Under the pieces are notes generated by a model that did no database searches, was not told where the DNA came from, and was given only the letters and a program-made list of their open reading frames with translations. The translations under genes were made by a program, and so were the position numbers. From positions 1 to 54,203 of the forward strand of contig NZ_JAUXZW010000115.1 of the NCBI RefSeq assembly GCF_030693805.1: DNA of 54,203 bases. The letters are read 5' to 3'. Positions 26,668 through 35,628 of this stretch are shown piece by piece; position 1 is the stretch's first letter, and each line of letters starts with the position of its first letter. The stretch comes from Phenylobacterium sp. (GTDB taxonomy: Bacteria > Pseudomonadota > Alphaproteobacteria > Caulobacterales > Caulobacteraceae).

Positions 26668-27357
26668 GTGACGCCCAACATCCTGGTGGTGGAGGACGAG
26701 GACGCCCTCGCCACCCTGCTGCACTACAACCTCGAGAAGGAAGGCTATCTGGTCGCTTTGTCGCCTGACGGCGAGGACGCGCTGTTGCAGATCCAGGAGA
26801 AGCTGCCGGACCTGGTGGTGCTCGACTGGATGCTGCCGAAGATCTCCGGCATCGAGGTCTGCCGCCGGCTCCGCCAGCGCACTGAGACGCGCAACGTGCC
26901 GATCATCATGCTGACCGCACGCGGCGAGGAGAGCGACCGCATCCGCGGCCTGGACACGGGCGCCGACGACTACATCGTCAAGCCATTCGCGATGAGCGAG
27001 CTGATCGCCCGGATCCGCGCGGTGCTGCGCCGCCTACGGCCGGGCCTGGCTGAGGACCGCTTGCACCGCGGCGACATCATCGTCGATCGCGTCGCCCATC
27101 GGGTGAAGCGCGGCGGCAAGGAGGTCCACCTGGGCCCCACCGAATTCCGTCTGCTCGATTATCTGATGCAGCACCCGGGCCGGGTGTTCAGCCGCGAGCA
27201 GCTGCTGGACGCGGTCTGGGGCTCGGACGTCTACGTCGAGGCGCGCACCGTCGATGTGCACATCGGCCGACTGCGCAAGGCGTTGAACGACGAGGCCCAG
27301 GCCGACCCGATCCGCACCGTGCGCTCCGCCGGCTACTCGCTGGATCTCGACGGCTAG
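26668..27357 (+). CDS. phoB: Phosphate regulon response regulator PhoB
   Basis: An OmpR/PhoB-family regulator that binds Pho boxes once phosphorylated by PhoR. The receiver domain (residues 1 to about 120) has the acidic pair ED (9-11), phospho-acceptor Asp53 in VVLDWMLPK, and the conserved Lys in DYIVKPFAM. The winged-helix DNA-binding domain follows, with LGPTEFRLLDYLMQHPGRVF and the recognition helix region VDVHIGRLRKALN. Length is 229. It starts with GTG at 26668. It is the last gene of the phosphate operon; the 54 bases before purD contain only a weak hairpin without a T-run. Confidence 0.96.
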   Translation: MTPNILVVEDEDALATLLHYNLEKEGYLVALSPDGEDALLQIQEKLPDLVVLDWMLPKISGIEVCRRLRQRTETRNVPIIMLTARGEESDRIRGLDTGADDYIVKPFAMSELIARIRAVLRRLRPGLAEDRLHRGDIIVDRVAHRVKRGGKEVHLGPTEFRLLDYLMQHPGRVFSREQLLDAVWGSDVYVEARTVDVHIGRLRKALNDEAQADPIRTVRSAGYSLDLDG

Positions 27358-27411
27358 GGCGCCGGGGCGTCAGCCTTGACCCCGCCGTCGCCGCGCGCGA
27401 AACGCGGGCGC

Positions 27412-28692
27412 ATGGACGTCTCTCCTCTCACCATCCTGCTGGTTGGATCCGGCGGGCGCGAGCATGCGCTGGCTTGGAAGATCGCATCATCGCCGCTGCT
27501 GAAACGCATGGTGGCCGCGCCGGGCAATCCAGGGATCGCCAGGATCTGTGAGGTGCGCGACGTCAAGGTCGACGACATCGCTGGTATGACCGCGTTGGCG
27601 CGCGAGATCGCCGCCGACCTGGTGGTCATCGGGCCGGAAGTGGCGGTCGCCGCCGGCCTCGCCGACGCCCTTGAAGCGGCCGGCATTCCCTGTTTCGGCC
27701 CGAGCGCCGCGGCGGGCCAGCTTGAATCCTCCAAGGCCTTCACCAAAGCGTTCTGCGACCGCCACGGCCTGCCCTCCGGCCGCTACCAGGTCTGCGACGA
27801 CGTGGCGTCGGCCAAGGCGGCGCTGGACACCTTTGCTCCGCCCTACGTGATCAAGGCTGACGGCTTGGCGGCCGGCAAGGGCGTGGTGATCGCCGAGGAC
27901 CGGGCCGCTGCCGAGGCCGCCATCGACGAGACGCTGGGCGGCCGGTTCGGCGCGGCCGGCGCGCGGGTGGTGATCGAGGAGTTCCTGGAGGGCGAGATCG
28001 GCTCGCTGTTCGCGATCTGCGACGGACACACGGTGATGGCGTTCGGCGACGCCCAGGACCACAAGCGCGCCTTCGACGGCGAGATGGGCCCCAACACCGG
28101 CGGCATGGGGACCTATTCGCCGGCTCCGGTGTTCACCGACGAACTGATCGCCCAGACGATGGAGCGCCTTGCCGCGCCGGCCTTCGCCGGGATCGCCGCC
28201 GAGGGCCACCCGTATCGGGGCGTGCTGTTCGTCGAGCTGATGGCGACCCGCGACGGGCCGAAGCTGGTGGAGTTCAACGTCCGCTTCGGCGACCCGGAAT
28301 GCCAGGTGCTGATGCTGCGGCTGGAGAGCGACCTCGTCCCCTATCTCTGGGCGTGTGCGACCGGCCGGCTGGCCGAACTTCCGAGGCCGACGTGGCGGAA
28401 CGAGGCGGCGGTCTGCGTGGTGATGGCCGCCGACGGCTATCCTGACAATCCGCTGGGCGGTTCGATCATCCGCGGGGCCGAGCAGGACTTCGGCGAGCAG
28501 GCGCACATCTTCCACGCCGGCACCAAGCGCGACGCCGACGGGACGCTGCGCGCGGCCGGTGGGCGGGTGCTCAACGCCTGCGCCAGAGGGTCGAACCTGC
28601 GCCAGGCGGTGGACCGCGCCTATGCCTGCGTCGACCGTATCGACTGGCCAGGCGGCTTCCATCGCCGCGACATCGGCTGGCGCGCGCTGTAA
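27412..28692 (+). CDS. purD: Phosphoribosylamine-glycine ligase
   Basis: The second enzyme of de novo purine synthesis (5-phosphoribosylamine + glycine + ATP to GAR). The N-terminal signature ILLVGSGGREHALAWKI lies at residues 8-24. The ATP-grasp region includes VIKADGLAAGKGVVIAED and the substrate motif MGPNTGGMGTYSPAPVF, with VEFNVRFGDPECQ for metal binding. The frame is open to 27376, but ATG 27412 gives the normal length of 426 residues. It follows phoB by 54 bases and may be read partly from the same operon. purE and purK lie about 24 kb away at the window's right end, so purine genes are scattered as usual. Confidence 0.95.
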   Translation: MDVSPLTILLVGSGGREHALAWKIASSPLLKRMVAAPGNPGIARICEVRDVKVDDIAGMTALAREIAADLVVIGPEVAVAAGLADALEAAGIPCFGPSAAAGQLESSKAFTKAFCDRHGLPSGRYQVCDDVASAKAALDTFAPPYVIKADGLAAGKGVVIAEDRAAAEAAIDETLGGRFGAAGARVVIEEFLEGEIGSLFAICDGHTVMAFGDAQDHKRAFDGEMGPNTGGMGTYSPAPVFTDELIAQTMERLAAPAFAGIAAEGHPYRGVLFVELMATRDGPKLVEFNVRFGDPECQVLMLRLESDLVPYLWACATGRLAELPRPTWRNEAAVCVVMAADGYPDNPLGGSIIRGAEQDFGEQAHIFHAGTKRDADGTLRAAGGRVLNACARGSNLRQAVDRAYACVDRIDWPGGFHRRDIGWRAL

Positions 28693-28752
28693 CGAGAGCC
28701 TCGCCTTCCCGGGCAAGGGAGGTAAGGTCGATCAACAAACTTAGGGTGGATC

Positions 28753-29826
28753 ATGGCCAAGGCCGTCGACTGGGAACATGAACAGCTCAACACCGGCGTG
28801 AAGACCGTCGACGAGCGGCACCGGTTCGACGAGGGCGCTCTCACGCGTTGGATGGACGCCAACGTAGAGGGCTTCCAGGGCCCGATCGAGGTGCGCCAGT
28901 TCAAGGGCGGCCAGTCCAACCCGACCTACCAGGTGGTGACGCCGAACCGTAGCTACGTCCTGCGCCGCAAGCCGCCCGGCAAGCTGCTGCCGTCGGCGCA
29001 CGCCATGGACCGCGAGTTCAAGGTTATCAGCGCGCTCTATCCCACAGGCTTCCCGGTGGCGCGGCCGTACGCTCTGTGTACGGACGATGACGTGCTGGGG
29101 ACGATGTTCTACGTCATGGAGATGGTCGAGGGACGCATCCTCTGGGACCAGACGCTGCCGGAATACACGCCCCAGCAGCGCCACGACATCTACATGGCCA
29201 AGCTCAAGACGCTCGCCGACCTGCACAACACCGACTACGAGGCCATCGGGCTGGGGGACTTCGGCCGCCCGGGCAACTACATGGCCCGCCAGGTCGACCG
29301 CTGGACCAAGCAGTACCGCGCCTCGCAGACAGAGCCGATGCCGCAGTTCGACCGGCTGAGCGAGTGGCTGTCCGCCAGCGTGCCGCCGCAGGAGCGGACC
29401 TCGATCGTCCACGGCGACTACCGGCTGGACAACATGGTGCTGCACCCCACGGAATCGCGGGTCGCCGCGGTGCTGGACTGGGAGTTGGCCACGCTGGGCG
29501 ATCCGCTGGCCGACTTTACCCACCTGCTGATGAACTGGACCAATGGCGGCGTCGCCACGGTCAAGGACCTGAAGGCCCACGGCATACCGACGACGGAGGA
29601 GTACGCGACCGAGTATGCGCGGCTGACTGGGCGCACCTCGATGCCGGACCTCGACTGGTATGCCGCCTACAGCAGCTTCCGGCTGGCGGCGATCATGCAG
29701 GGCATCGTGGGCCGCGTGCGAGACGGCACCGCCAACAGCCCGCTGGCCGGCGCCCAGGGCTCGCGCATCGGCGGCCTGCTGGCCTCCGCCGAAACCTTCG
29801 CCCGCAAGAGCGGCGCGAAGTTCTAG
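28753..29826 (+). CDS. APH-fold phosphotransferase family protein (ACAD10/11 N-domain type), 357 aa
   Basis: A kinase-like phosphotransferase of the aminoglycoside phosphotransferase fold. The nucleotide-loop region is QFKGGQSNPTYQV, with the Lys-equivalent in YVLRRKPPG. Brenner's catalytic motif is IVHGDYRLDNMVLH, and the metal-binding DxD-type motif is VLDWELATLGDP. This full pattern is the one seen in the kinase-like domain of ACAD10/ACAD11 and in stand-alone bacterial relatives next to acyl-CoA dehydrogenases, thought to phosphorylate hydroxyacyl-CoA. No acyl-CoA dehydrogenase gene lies beside it here, so the substrate is open; antibiotic resistance is unlikely. It ends in a 4-base overlap with the convergent lpxK. 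Confidence 0.85.
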   Translation: MAKAVDWEHEQLNTGVKTVDERHRFDEGALTRWMDANVEGFQGPIEVRQFKGGQSNPTYQVVTPNRSYVLRRKPPGKLLPSAHAMDREFKVISALYPTGFPVARPYALCTDDDVLGTMFYVMEMVEGRILWDQTLPEYTPQQRHDIYMAKLKTLADLHNTDYEAIGLGDFGRPGNYMARQVDRWTKQYRASQTEPMPQFDRLSEWLSASVPPQERTSIVHGDYRLDNMVLHPTESRVAAVLDWELATLGDPLADFTHLLMNWTNGGVATVKDLKAHGIPTTEEYATEYARLTGRTSMPDLDWYAAYSSFRLAAIMQGIVGRVRDGTANSPLAGAQGSRIGGLLASAETFARKSGAKF

Positions 29827-30830
29827 GTTTTCAGCGCGTTCGCCAGCAAGGCGTCCAGCGCGGCCGGGTCATCGAACGCGGCGCGCACCGTCCAGGCGAC
29901 GATCCGCGTCCGCCATTGCGGCGGCAGCCGCACCCAGTCCTTCTCGGTGGTGACCAAACCAGCGGCGGCGGCGCTCGCCTGGGCGGCCAGTCGCTGCAGG
30001 TCGGCTTCAGCATAGGGATGGTGGTCGGGAAAGGCCTCGAAACCGACGAGGTCGCAACCGGCGGCCAGCAGGGCGCGCTCGACCTTCCACGGCTTGCCGA
30101 CGCCGGCGAAGCCGATCTGCGGTCCAGCCGGCGGCGGCGCGTCGGCGATCAGCCTCGCCGTCAGCAGCACCGGGCCGCGCAAGGCGGCCACGAGCTCAGG
30201 ATCCAGCGCGTCGAGATCGGCGGGCGCCAGCAGCACGACGGCGTCGGCACGCGCAAGGCCCTGCGCCAGCGGCTCCCGCATCGGCCCCAGGGGGAACACC
30301 GCGCCTGAGCCGAACGGCCATTCGCCGGAGCGGGTCTCGGCGTCGACCACCACAATCGACAGCGCCTTTGTCAGCGACGGGTTCTGGTGACCGTCGTCCA
30401 TCACCACCACGGCGGCTCCGCTTTGCGCCGCCGCGACGACGCCGGCCGGGCGGTCGCGGGCGATCCACATCGGCAGGCTCGCGGCGATCATCAACGGCTC
30501 ATCGCCGACCTCGGCCCCGCCGTGGATCGTCGGGTCGACCCGCACCGGGCCGGACAATCGTCCGCCGTACCCGCGCGACAGGGCGTGCGCCTCGACGCCG
30601 GCGGCGCGCAGACGCTGGACGATCTCGCGCACCACCGGCGTCTTGCCGGTCCCGCCCAGCGTCAGATTGCCAACGCAGATCACCGGGATCGGCGGGGCGA
30701 CGGGCGTGGTGCCGGCGATCCGCCGACGGGTCTCCCCGGCCCAGATCGCCGCCAGCGGGCCCAGCAGCAGCCGCGCCGCCAGCGAAGGGTGCGCCTTACG
30801 ATACCATCCTCGGGGCGTGGCCAGCCTCAT
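29823..30830 (-). CDS. lpxK: Tetraacyldisaccharide 4'-kinase (lipid A synthesis)
   Basis: Phosphorylates the 4' position of the lipid A precursor at the inner membrane. An N-terminal amphipathic/membrane segment (about residues 14-32) precedes the P-loop VGNLTLGGTGKTP (residues 53-65), which is characteristic of LpxK. Further family segments are SRGYGGRLSGP, VVVMDDGHQNPSL and FPLGPMREP. Length 335 is normal. Its ATG overlaps the waaA stop (ATGA, 30827-30830), so Kdo transfer and 4'-phosphorylation are co-translated. It is the last gene of the msbA-to-lpxK operon. Confidence 0.95.
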   Translation of the reverse strand: MRLATPRGWYRKAHPSLAARLLLGPLAAIWAGETRRRIAGTTPVAPPIPVICVGNLTLGGTGKTPVVREIVQRLRAAGVEAHALSRGYGGRLSGPVRVDPTIHGGAEVGDEPLMIAASLPMWIARDRPAGVVAAAQSGAAVVVMDDGHQNPSLTKALSIVVVDAETRSGEWPFGSGAVFPLGPMREPLAQGLARADAVVLLAPADLDALDPELVAALRGPVLLTARLIADAPPPAGPQIGFAGVGKPWKVERALLAAGCDLVGFEAFPDHHPYAEADLQRLAAQASAAAAGLVTTEKDWVRLPPQWRTRIVAWTVRAAFDDPAALDALLANALKT

Positions 30831-32095
30831 GGCAGCAGCGGCTCCAGCAGAGCCAGCGCGCGGTCCAACGCCTGACCTTGGCGTTCGGCGCAGGCCAGCG
30901 CCGCCTCGCCAGTGCGCCGCGCGACCTGAGGATTGTCTGCGAACCCGGCCATGTGGCGGGCGAGGGCGGCCTCGTCGGTCGCCTCCACCGCGCCGGCCCA
31001 GGCGAACAACTCGTCGTACAGCTCACGTGCGTTGAAGGCGTAGGGGCCGGTGATCATCGCCCGCGCCAACCTGGCCGGCTCCAGCGGATTGTGGCCGCCG
31101 ATCCCGTCGACGAAGCTGCCGCCCATCACCACCAGGTCTGCGATGCCCAGGAACAGGCCCAGTTCGCCCAGGGTGTCGGCCACATACACGCCTGCGCCGG
31201 GTTGAGCGCCGGCGGCCCGCCGCGACGCCTCGAGACCCGCCCCCGCAAGCTCGGCCACGACCGCCTCTCCGCGCGCCGGATGGCGGGGAACGATGATCAG
31301 CGACAGGTCCGGTCGGGATGCGGAGACGCGGGCGAAGGCGCGACCGATGATGGCCTCCTCACCGGGATGGGTGCTCACCGCCAGCACCACGCGGCGGCCG
31401 TCGAGGCGTGCGCGCAAGTGGGCGAGTGCAGCGGGATCGAAGGGCAGAGGCGCGGCGATCTGCTTCAGGTTCAGCCTCGGCCCGACCTCGGCGCCCAATC
31501 TTTTCAACCGCGCCTCGGTGTCGGCGTCCTGCGGCAGGATCAGGTCGAAGGCGCTGAGCACACGGCGAGCCGCGCTGGCGGTTCGACCCCAACCGCGCGC
31601 GCTGGCCTCGGTCATCCGCGCCGAGACAAGGGCCAGGCGCACGCCGCGCGCCGCCGCGCCGAGGATCAGATTCGGCCAAAGCTCGCTCTCCACCAGCACG
31701 CCCAGCGAAGGCCGCCAGTGGTCGAGGAAGCGCCTCGTCGCCGCCGGCCCGTCCACGGGGGCGAACTGGTGGATGGCGCCGGGCGGCAGGCGTTCGGCCA
31801 GCACCTGTGCGGACGTCACGGTGCCGGAGGTGACCAACACGGAGATGTCCGGACGACGCGCGCCCAGGGCCTGGGCCAGCGGCAACACCGACAGGCTCTC
31901 GCCGACGCTGACGGCGTGCAGCCAGACGAGGTCGCCGGCGGGACGGGGGATCGTCGCGTGGCCGAGGCGCTCGTGCAGGCGCGCCGCGTCCTCCTTGCCG
32001 TGCCGGGCCCGGGCGCGCAGCAGAGCCGGCGCCAACGGTTCGAGCAGGCCGCTGGCCGCGGCGTACAGCCGGAGCGGCGCAGGCGTCGGGCTCAC
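30827..32095 (-). CDS. waaA: 3-deoxy-D-manno-octulosonic acid (Kdo) transferase
   Basis: A GT30 enzyme that adds Kdo to the lipid A precursor at the inner membrane. The catalytic Glu lies in WLHAVSVGESLSVLPL. Further family segments are VLVTSGTVTSAQVL, VLVESELWPNLI and the C-terminal MGGSFVDGIGGHNPLEPA. I chose GTG at 32095 (422 residues); the frame is open to 32278, but the extra part is a shadow of the CDF gene. The GTG overlaps the CDF stop (GTGA, 32092-32095). Whether one or two Kdo units are added cannot be read from the sequence. Confidence 0.93.
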   Translation of the reverse strand: MSPTPAPLRLYAAASGLLEPLAPALLRARARHGKEDAARLHERLGHATIPRPAGDLVWLHAVSVGESLSVLPLAQALGARRPDISVLVTSGTVTSAQVLAERLPPGAIHQFAPVDGPAATRRFLDHWRPSLGVLVESELWPNLILGAAARGVRLALVSARMTEASARGWGRTASAARRVLSAFDLILPQDADTEARLKRLGAEVGPRLNLKQIAAPLPFDPAALAHLRARLDGRRVVLAVSTHPGEEAIIGRAFARVSASRPDLSLIIVPRHPARGEAVVAELAGAGLEASRRAAGAQPGAGVYVADTLGELGLFLGIADLVVMGGSFVDGIGGHNPLEPARLARAMITGPYAFNARELYDELFAWAGAVEATDEAALARHMAGFADNPQVARRTGEAALACAERQGQALDRALALLEPLLP

Positions 32096-33054
32096 ACCAC
32101 CTCGGCGGGGGCCAGGCGGCAGGCGGCTCCGTCGGTCTCCACCTGCAGGGTCGAGTGCACGATGCCGAACCGCTCGGCGAGACCCTCGCAGGCGCCATGC
32201 AGGAAGGCGTCGCCGTCGTCGTTCGCCGGGCGGATCACATGGGCGGTGAGCGCGGTCTCCGTAGTGCTCATGGCCCAAATGTGCAGGTCGTGCACCTCGA
32301 CCACGCCCGGTAGAGCGCCCAGCCAGTGGCGCACTGCGGCGACGTCGATGTTTCGGGGCGCCGCGTCCAGGGCCAGGTCGGCGGAGTCGCGCAGCAGGCT
32401 CAGCGTGCCCAGCACAATCACCACCACGATCACCAGGCTCAGCGCCGGATCGATCCAGGTCTGGCCGGTGAACATGATCGCCGCGGCGCCGGCGACGACC
32501 GCGAGGGACACCGCCGCGTCGGCGGCCATGTGCTGGAACGCGCCCTTGACGTTCAGGTCGTCGCGCCGGCCGCGCAGGAACAGCAGGGCGGTGGCGGTGT
32601 TGATCACCACGCCGACTCCGGCCGCGATCATCACCAGGCCGCTGGCCACCGGCGCGGGGTCGGCGAAACGACGCACGGCTTCCGAGGCGATCGCGCCCAC
32701 CGCCAGCAGCAGCAGCACCGCGTTGGCGAGCGAAGCCAGCACCGTCGCCTTGCGCAGGCCATAGGTGCGCTGGCCGGCCGGCGCCTTCCTGGCCAGCGCC
32801 ATCGCGCCCCAGGCCATGATCAGCGACAGCACGTCGGAGAGGTTGTGGCCGGCGTCGGCCAGCAGCGCCAGCGAACCGGCCCAGAAGCCGATGCCCGCCT
32901 CGACCAGCACGAAGCCCGTGTTCAGGACGACGGCGATCGCGAAGGCGCGACCCGTCGTGTCGGCCGGCCCATGATGGTGGCCATGGGCATGGCTGTGATC
33001 GCCCGCGTGGTGGGTTGCGTGGTCATGGTCATGAGCGTCATGGGCGTGCGCCAT
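32092..33054 (-). CDS. Cation diffusion facilitator (CzcD/ZitB-like zinc exporter), 320 aa
   Basis: A proton-driven exporter of Zn2+ or similar ions. The N-terminal 30 residues are His-rich (repeated HD, HH and HAH), a common metal-binding lead. Six membrane helices follow, with the paired transport-site motifs LLADAGHNLSD in helix 2 and HMAADAAVSL in helix 5. The cytoplasmic C-terminal domain starts at VRHWLGALPGVVEVHDLHIW. The gene lies between the DUF374 acyltransferase (31 bases upstream) and waaA (GTGA overlap), inside a lipid A operon. Metal export is not part of LPS synthesis, so its position is unusual. Confidence 0.92.
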   Translation of the reverse strand: MAHAHDAHDHDHATHHAGDHSHAHGHHHGPADTTGRAFAIAVVLNTGFVLVEAGIGFWAGSLALLADAGHNLSDVLSLIMAWGAMALARKAPAGQRTYGLRKATVLASLANAVLLLLAVGAIASEAVRRFADPAPVASGLVMIAAGVGVVINTATALLFLRGRRDDLNVKGAFQHMAADAAVSLAVVAGAAAIMFTGQTWIDPALSLVIVVVIVLGTLSLLRDSADLALDAAPRNIDVAAVRHWLGALPGVVEVHDLHIWAMSTTETALTAHVIRPANDDGDAFLHGACEGLAERFGIVHSTLQVETDGAACRLAPAEVV

Positions 33055-33085
33055 GCGCCCTATGTCTCACCCCGCGTGCGTCGGA

Positions 33086-33790
33086 TCAATGCGAGCGGCC
33101 GGCGGACAGGGCTTCGGCGCGCCGTGTGGCGGCCGAGAGCCGCGCCGACCAGTCGGCGGCCAGCGCGGCAACCTGGTCCTCGTCGGCGTCGGCCGGCACG
33201 TGGTGCGGCCCGTCCCACACCACCTGGCCCCGCGCGAAGGGCGGGGCGACCATCACCCTGTCCCAGGTTTTCATCGACAGCGACGGCGAGGCGGCGATGC
33301 CCACAAGGAACACCGGCGCGCCGGTCCGCCGGGCGATCTGCAGCGAGCCCGCGGCGATCACCTCGTTGGGGCCGCGCGGCCCGTCGGGGGTGACGATCAG
33401 CACGCCGCCGCCCTTCACCCAGGTGAGCGCCTCCCGGAAAGCCGCGACCACCGCGCGGGCCTTGGCCGCGTCGCCCCGTTTGGCCGACGAGCCACGGATC
33501 GCCGGAAATCCCGCCCGTCCCAGGGCCTGGGCCAGGAACTCGCCGTCCGCCGAAGGCGAGATCAGGGCGTGGGTTCGTTTGCGCCACCACTGCGGCGCCA
33601 TCGCCAGGCACAGCGGCACACGGCCGTGCCAGAATAGGCCCAGCGCGCCGCTGTCGCCGGCCAGCACCGGCTCCACGCAGGCCAGGTTCTCGTGACGCCA
33701 GCGGATGGTGCGCAGCATCAGCTTCAGGTAGCCGGCCAGGATCAGGCCCAGCAGCGCCTGCACTCGGGCGTTGCGCAGCCATCCCTTCAC
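33086..33790 (-). CDS. DUF374 lysophospholipid acyltransferase family protein, 234 aa
   Basis: A membrane-associated acyltransferase-like protein commonly found beside msbA and waaA in alphaproteobacteria. The motif LGLFWHGRVPLCLAM (about residues 50-64) supplies the catalytic-type His of the HGR form. GVLIVTPDGPRGPNEVI is the other DUF374 hallmark. It probably acts in lipid A or phospholipid acylation; the exact acceptor is unknown. I chose GTG 33790, which overlaps the msbA stop (GTGA, 33787-33790). The frame is open far upstream, but only as a shadow of msbA. Confidence 0.88.
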   Translation of the reverse strand: MKGWLRNARVQALLGLILAGYLKLMLRTIRWRHENLACVEPVLAGDSGALGLFWHGRVPLCLAMAPQWWRKRTHALISPSADGEFLAQALGRAGFPAIRGSSAKRGDAAKARAVVAAFREALTWVKGGGVLIVTPDGPRGPNEVIAAGSLQIARRTGAPVFLVGIAASPSLSMKTWDRVMVAPPFARGQVVWDGPHHVPADADEDQVAALAADWSARLSAATRRAEALSAGRSH

Positions 33791-35571
33791 GCCGCGGTCT
33801 CCGCCTCCAGATCCTGGCCCCGCGCCAGCCGCGCATAGAGGCCGCCGGCCCGCAGCAGCGAGGCGTGGTCGCCTTGCTCGACGATCCGGCCCCTGTCGAC
33901 GACATAGATACGGTCGGCGCCGCGCACCGTACTCAGGCGATGGGCGATCAGCAGCGTCGTACGCCCACTCATCAGACGCGCCAGCGCCGCCTGGACCTGC
34001 GCCTCGCTCTCGACATCGAGGGCGCTGGTCGCCTCGTCGAGCAGCAGGATTGGCGCGTCCTTGAGGAAGGCACGGGCGATGGCGATGCGTTGGCGCTGGC
34101 CGCCCGACAGACGCGCCCCGGCCTCGCCGACGCTGGTGTCGTAACCCTGGGGCAGGGCCAGGATGAACTCGTGCGCTGCGGCCGCCTTGGCGGCGGCCTC
34201 GATCTCTTGCGCCGGCGCGGCCGGCCGGGCGTAGGCGATATTGGCCCGGATGGTGTCGTCGAACAGGAACGGCTCCTGGGTCACCAGAGCGATGTGCTCT
34301 CGCAGTGAGGCGAGCGTGATGCTGCGGATGTCCGCGCCGTCCAGGGTGATGCGACCGGCGGAGGGATCGTAGAAGCGCGGGATCAGGTTTAGGATGGTGG
34401 TCTTGCCGCCGCCGCTGGGACCGACCAGAGCTACGGTCTCGCCTGCGTTGGCCTCGATCGCGATCGCCTCCAACGCCGGGGGGCCGTCGCGGTAGGAGAA
34501 GTCCACGGCTTCGAAGCGGATCGCCCCGCGCCCGCGCGGCGCAGGCGTGGCGCCCGGCTCCTCGCGCACCTCCGGCTCGACGTCGAGGGCGGCGAACAGC
34601 CGCCGCGCCGCCGATAGGCCCTCGGCCATCACCGTCTGCAGGTTGGCGAGTTGGCGCAGCGACTGTGAAGCCATCCCGAGCGCGGTCATGAACGCGACGA
34701 AAGCGCCAACGTTGGTCGCCCCGCTCATCGCCCGCCAGCCGGCGTAGGCCAGCACGCCGGCGGTGATCAGGGTCATCAGCGTCTCGGTGGCCGGCGCCGC
34801 CCTGGCGCGGGCGTTGGCGCCGCGCACCAGGTGTCGCTGGCGGCGCGCCACCACCTCGGCGACGCGGGCCTCCTCGAAGGCCTCGCGGTTCTCGATCTTG
34901 ACCACCCGAACGCCGTCCAGGCTCTCCATGATCGCGGTGGACAGCGCCGAAGTCTCCGCCATCGCCCCCTTCGCGGCCTTGCTGGAGCGGCGCGAGAAAC
35001 GGCGCATGATGCTGCTGGCGATCGGGGCCGCGACCACCAGGCCCAGCGACAGCCATGGGTCGTTCGACACCATGACGGTGATCGCGCCGATAACGATCAA
35101 CAGGTGCTGCGTGTAGTTGACCACGCCGGCGGTGGCGGCCTCGCGGATCAGGCCGGCGTCGTAGAGCACTGAGGCGACATGTGCGCCGGAGTGTTGGGTG
35201 CGCAGGCGGGCGAGATCCGCGCGCACCAGCTTGCCGAACAACTGCACCTGGACGTCGCCGACCACGGCGTTGCCCAACTGGTTCACCAGGGTCGATTGCA
35301 CCACCTGGGCGAGGCCCCGGCCGACCGCATAGGCGGCGATGGTCAGGGGGATGATCACCAGCGCGCCGGGCTTGTGGTCAACCAGCAGATCGTTGATCGC
35401 CGGTTCAAGGATCTGCACCAGCTTGGCGCTGAAAACGGCGACGGCGACAGCGGCGACCAGCGCCAGCGCCAGGGTCTTCCAGCGCGGCGCCAGATAGACC
35501 TTCCACACGCGGGCCACCAGGGCGCGGGCCGAAAGTTCGGCGTCAGCAGGCCTGTGGGCGCTCTCGCTCAT
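33787..35571 (-). CDS. msbA: MsbA-type lipid exporter (ABC transporter, fused permease-ATPase), 594 aa
   Basis: A homodimeric ABC exporter that probably flips lipid A-core across the inner membrane. The six-helix permease region covers about residues 25-325, and the coupling region includes TSALSTAIMESLDGVRVVKI. The ATPase has Walker A GPSGGGKTT, Q-loop VTQEPFLFDD, signature RLSGGQRQRIAIARAF, Walker B ILLLDEATSALD and switch His in LIAHRLSTV. The assignment to MsbA rather than a drug exporter rests on the downstream acyltransferase, waaA and lpxK genes. It is the first gene of that operon, 57 bases after a small hypothetical gene on the same strand. Confidence 0.9.
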   Translation of the reverse strand: MSESAHRPADAELSARALVARVWKVYLAPRWKTLALALVAAVAVAVFSAKLVQILEPAINDLLVDHKPGALVIIPLTIAAYAVGRGLAQVVQSTLVNQLGNAVVGDVQVQLFGKLVRADLARLRTQHSGAHVASVLYDAGLIREAATAGVVNYTQHLLIVIGAITVMVSNDPWLSLGLVVAAPIASSIMRRFSRRSSKAAKGAMAETSALSTAIMESLDGVRVVKIENREAFEEARVAEVVARRQRHLVRGANARARAAPATETLMTLITAGVLAYAGWRAMSGATNVGAFVAFMTALGMASQSLRQLANLQTVMAEGLSAARRLFAALDVEPEVREEPGATPAPRGRGAIRFEAVDFSYRDGPPALEAIAIEANAGETVALVGPSGGGKTTILNLIPRFYDPSAGRITLDGADIRSITLASLREHIALVTQEPFLFDDTIRANIAYARPAAPAQEIEAAAKAAAAHEFILALPQGYDTSVGEAGARLSGGQRQRIAIARAFLKDAPILLLDEATSALDVESEAQVQAALARLMSGRTTLLIAHRLSTVRGADRIYVVDRGRIVEQGDHASLLRAGGLYARLARGQDLEAETAA

Positions 35572-35628
35572 CGTCCTGGGGTCGGACGTCGGAGCCGCGA
35601 AGTCAAGCCGGCCGAGGCGCGGGCGCCG

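Noticed and set aside
27358-27411. Hairpin (GTCA..TGAC with GGG/CCC) between phoB and purD as a terminator
   Set aside because: The stem is short with a bulge and no T-run follows, so I do not call it.
28693-28752. CCTTCC..GGGAGG pairing between purD and the phosphotransferase gene as a terminator
   Set aside because: Only six pairs including a G-U, no T-run, and the G-rich arm may just be near a ribosome binding site.
28753-29826. Aminoglycoside resistance gene
   Set aside because: The kinase motifs are of the APH fold, but the whole pattern matches the ACAD10/11-like family, and there is no mobile element or resistance context.
30368-32764. 798-codon open frame on the plus strand opposite lpxK, waaA and the CDF gene
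   Set aside because: Arg/Pro/Ala/Ser-rich shadow of three clear genes in high-GC DNA.
33086-35056. Apparent 656-residue protein continuous with the DUF374 acyltransferase
   Set aside because: The N-terminal 420 residues are an out-of-frame reading of msbA; the real gene starts at GTG 33790 in a GTGA overlap.
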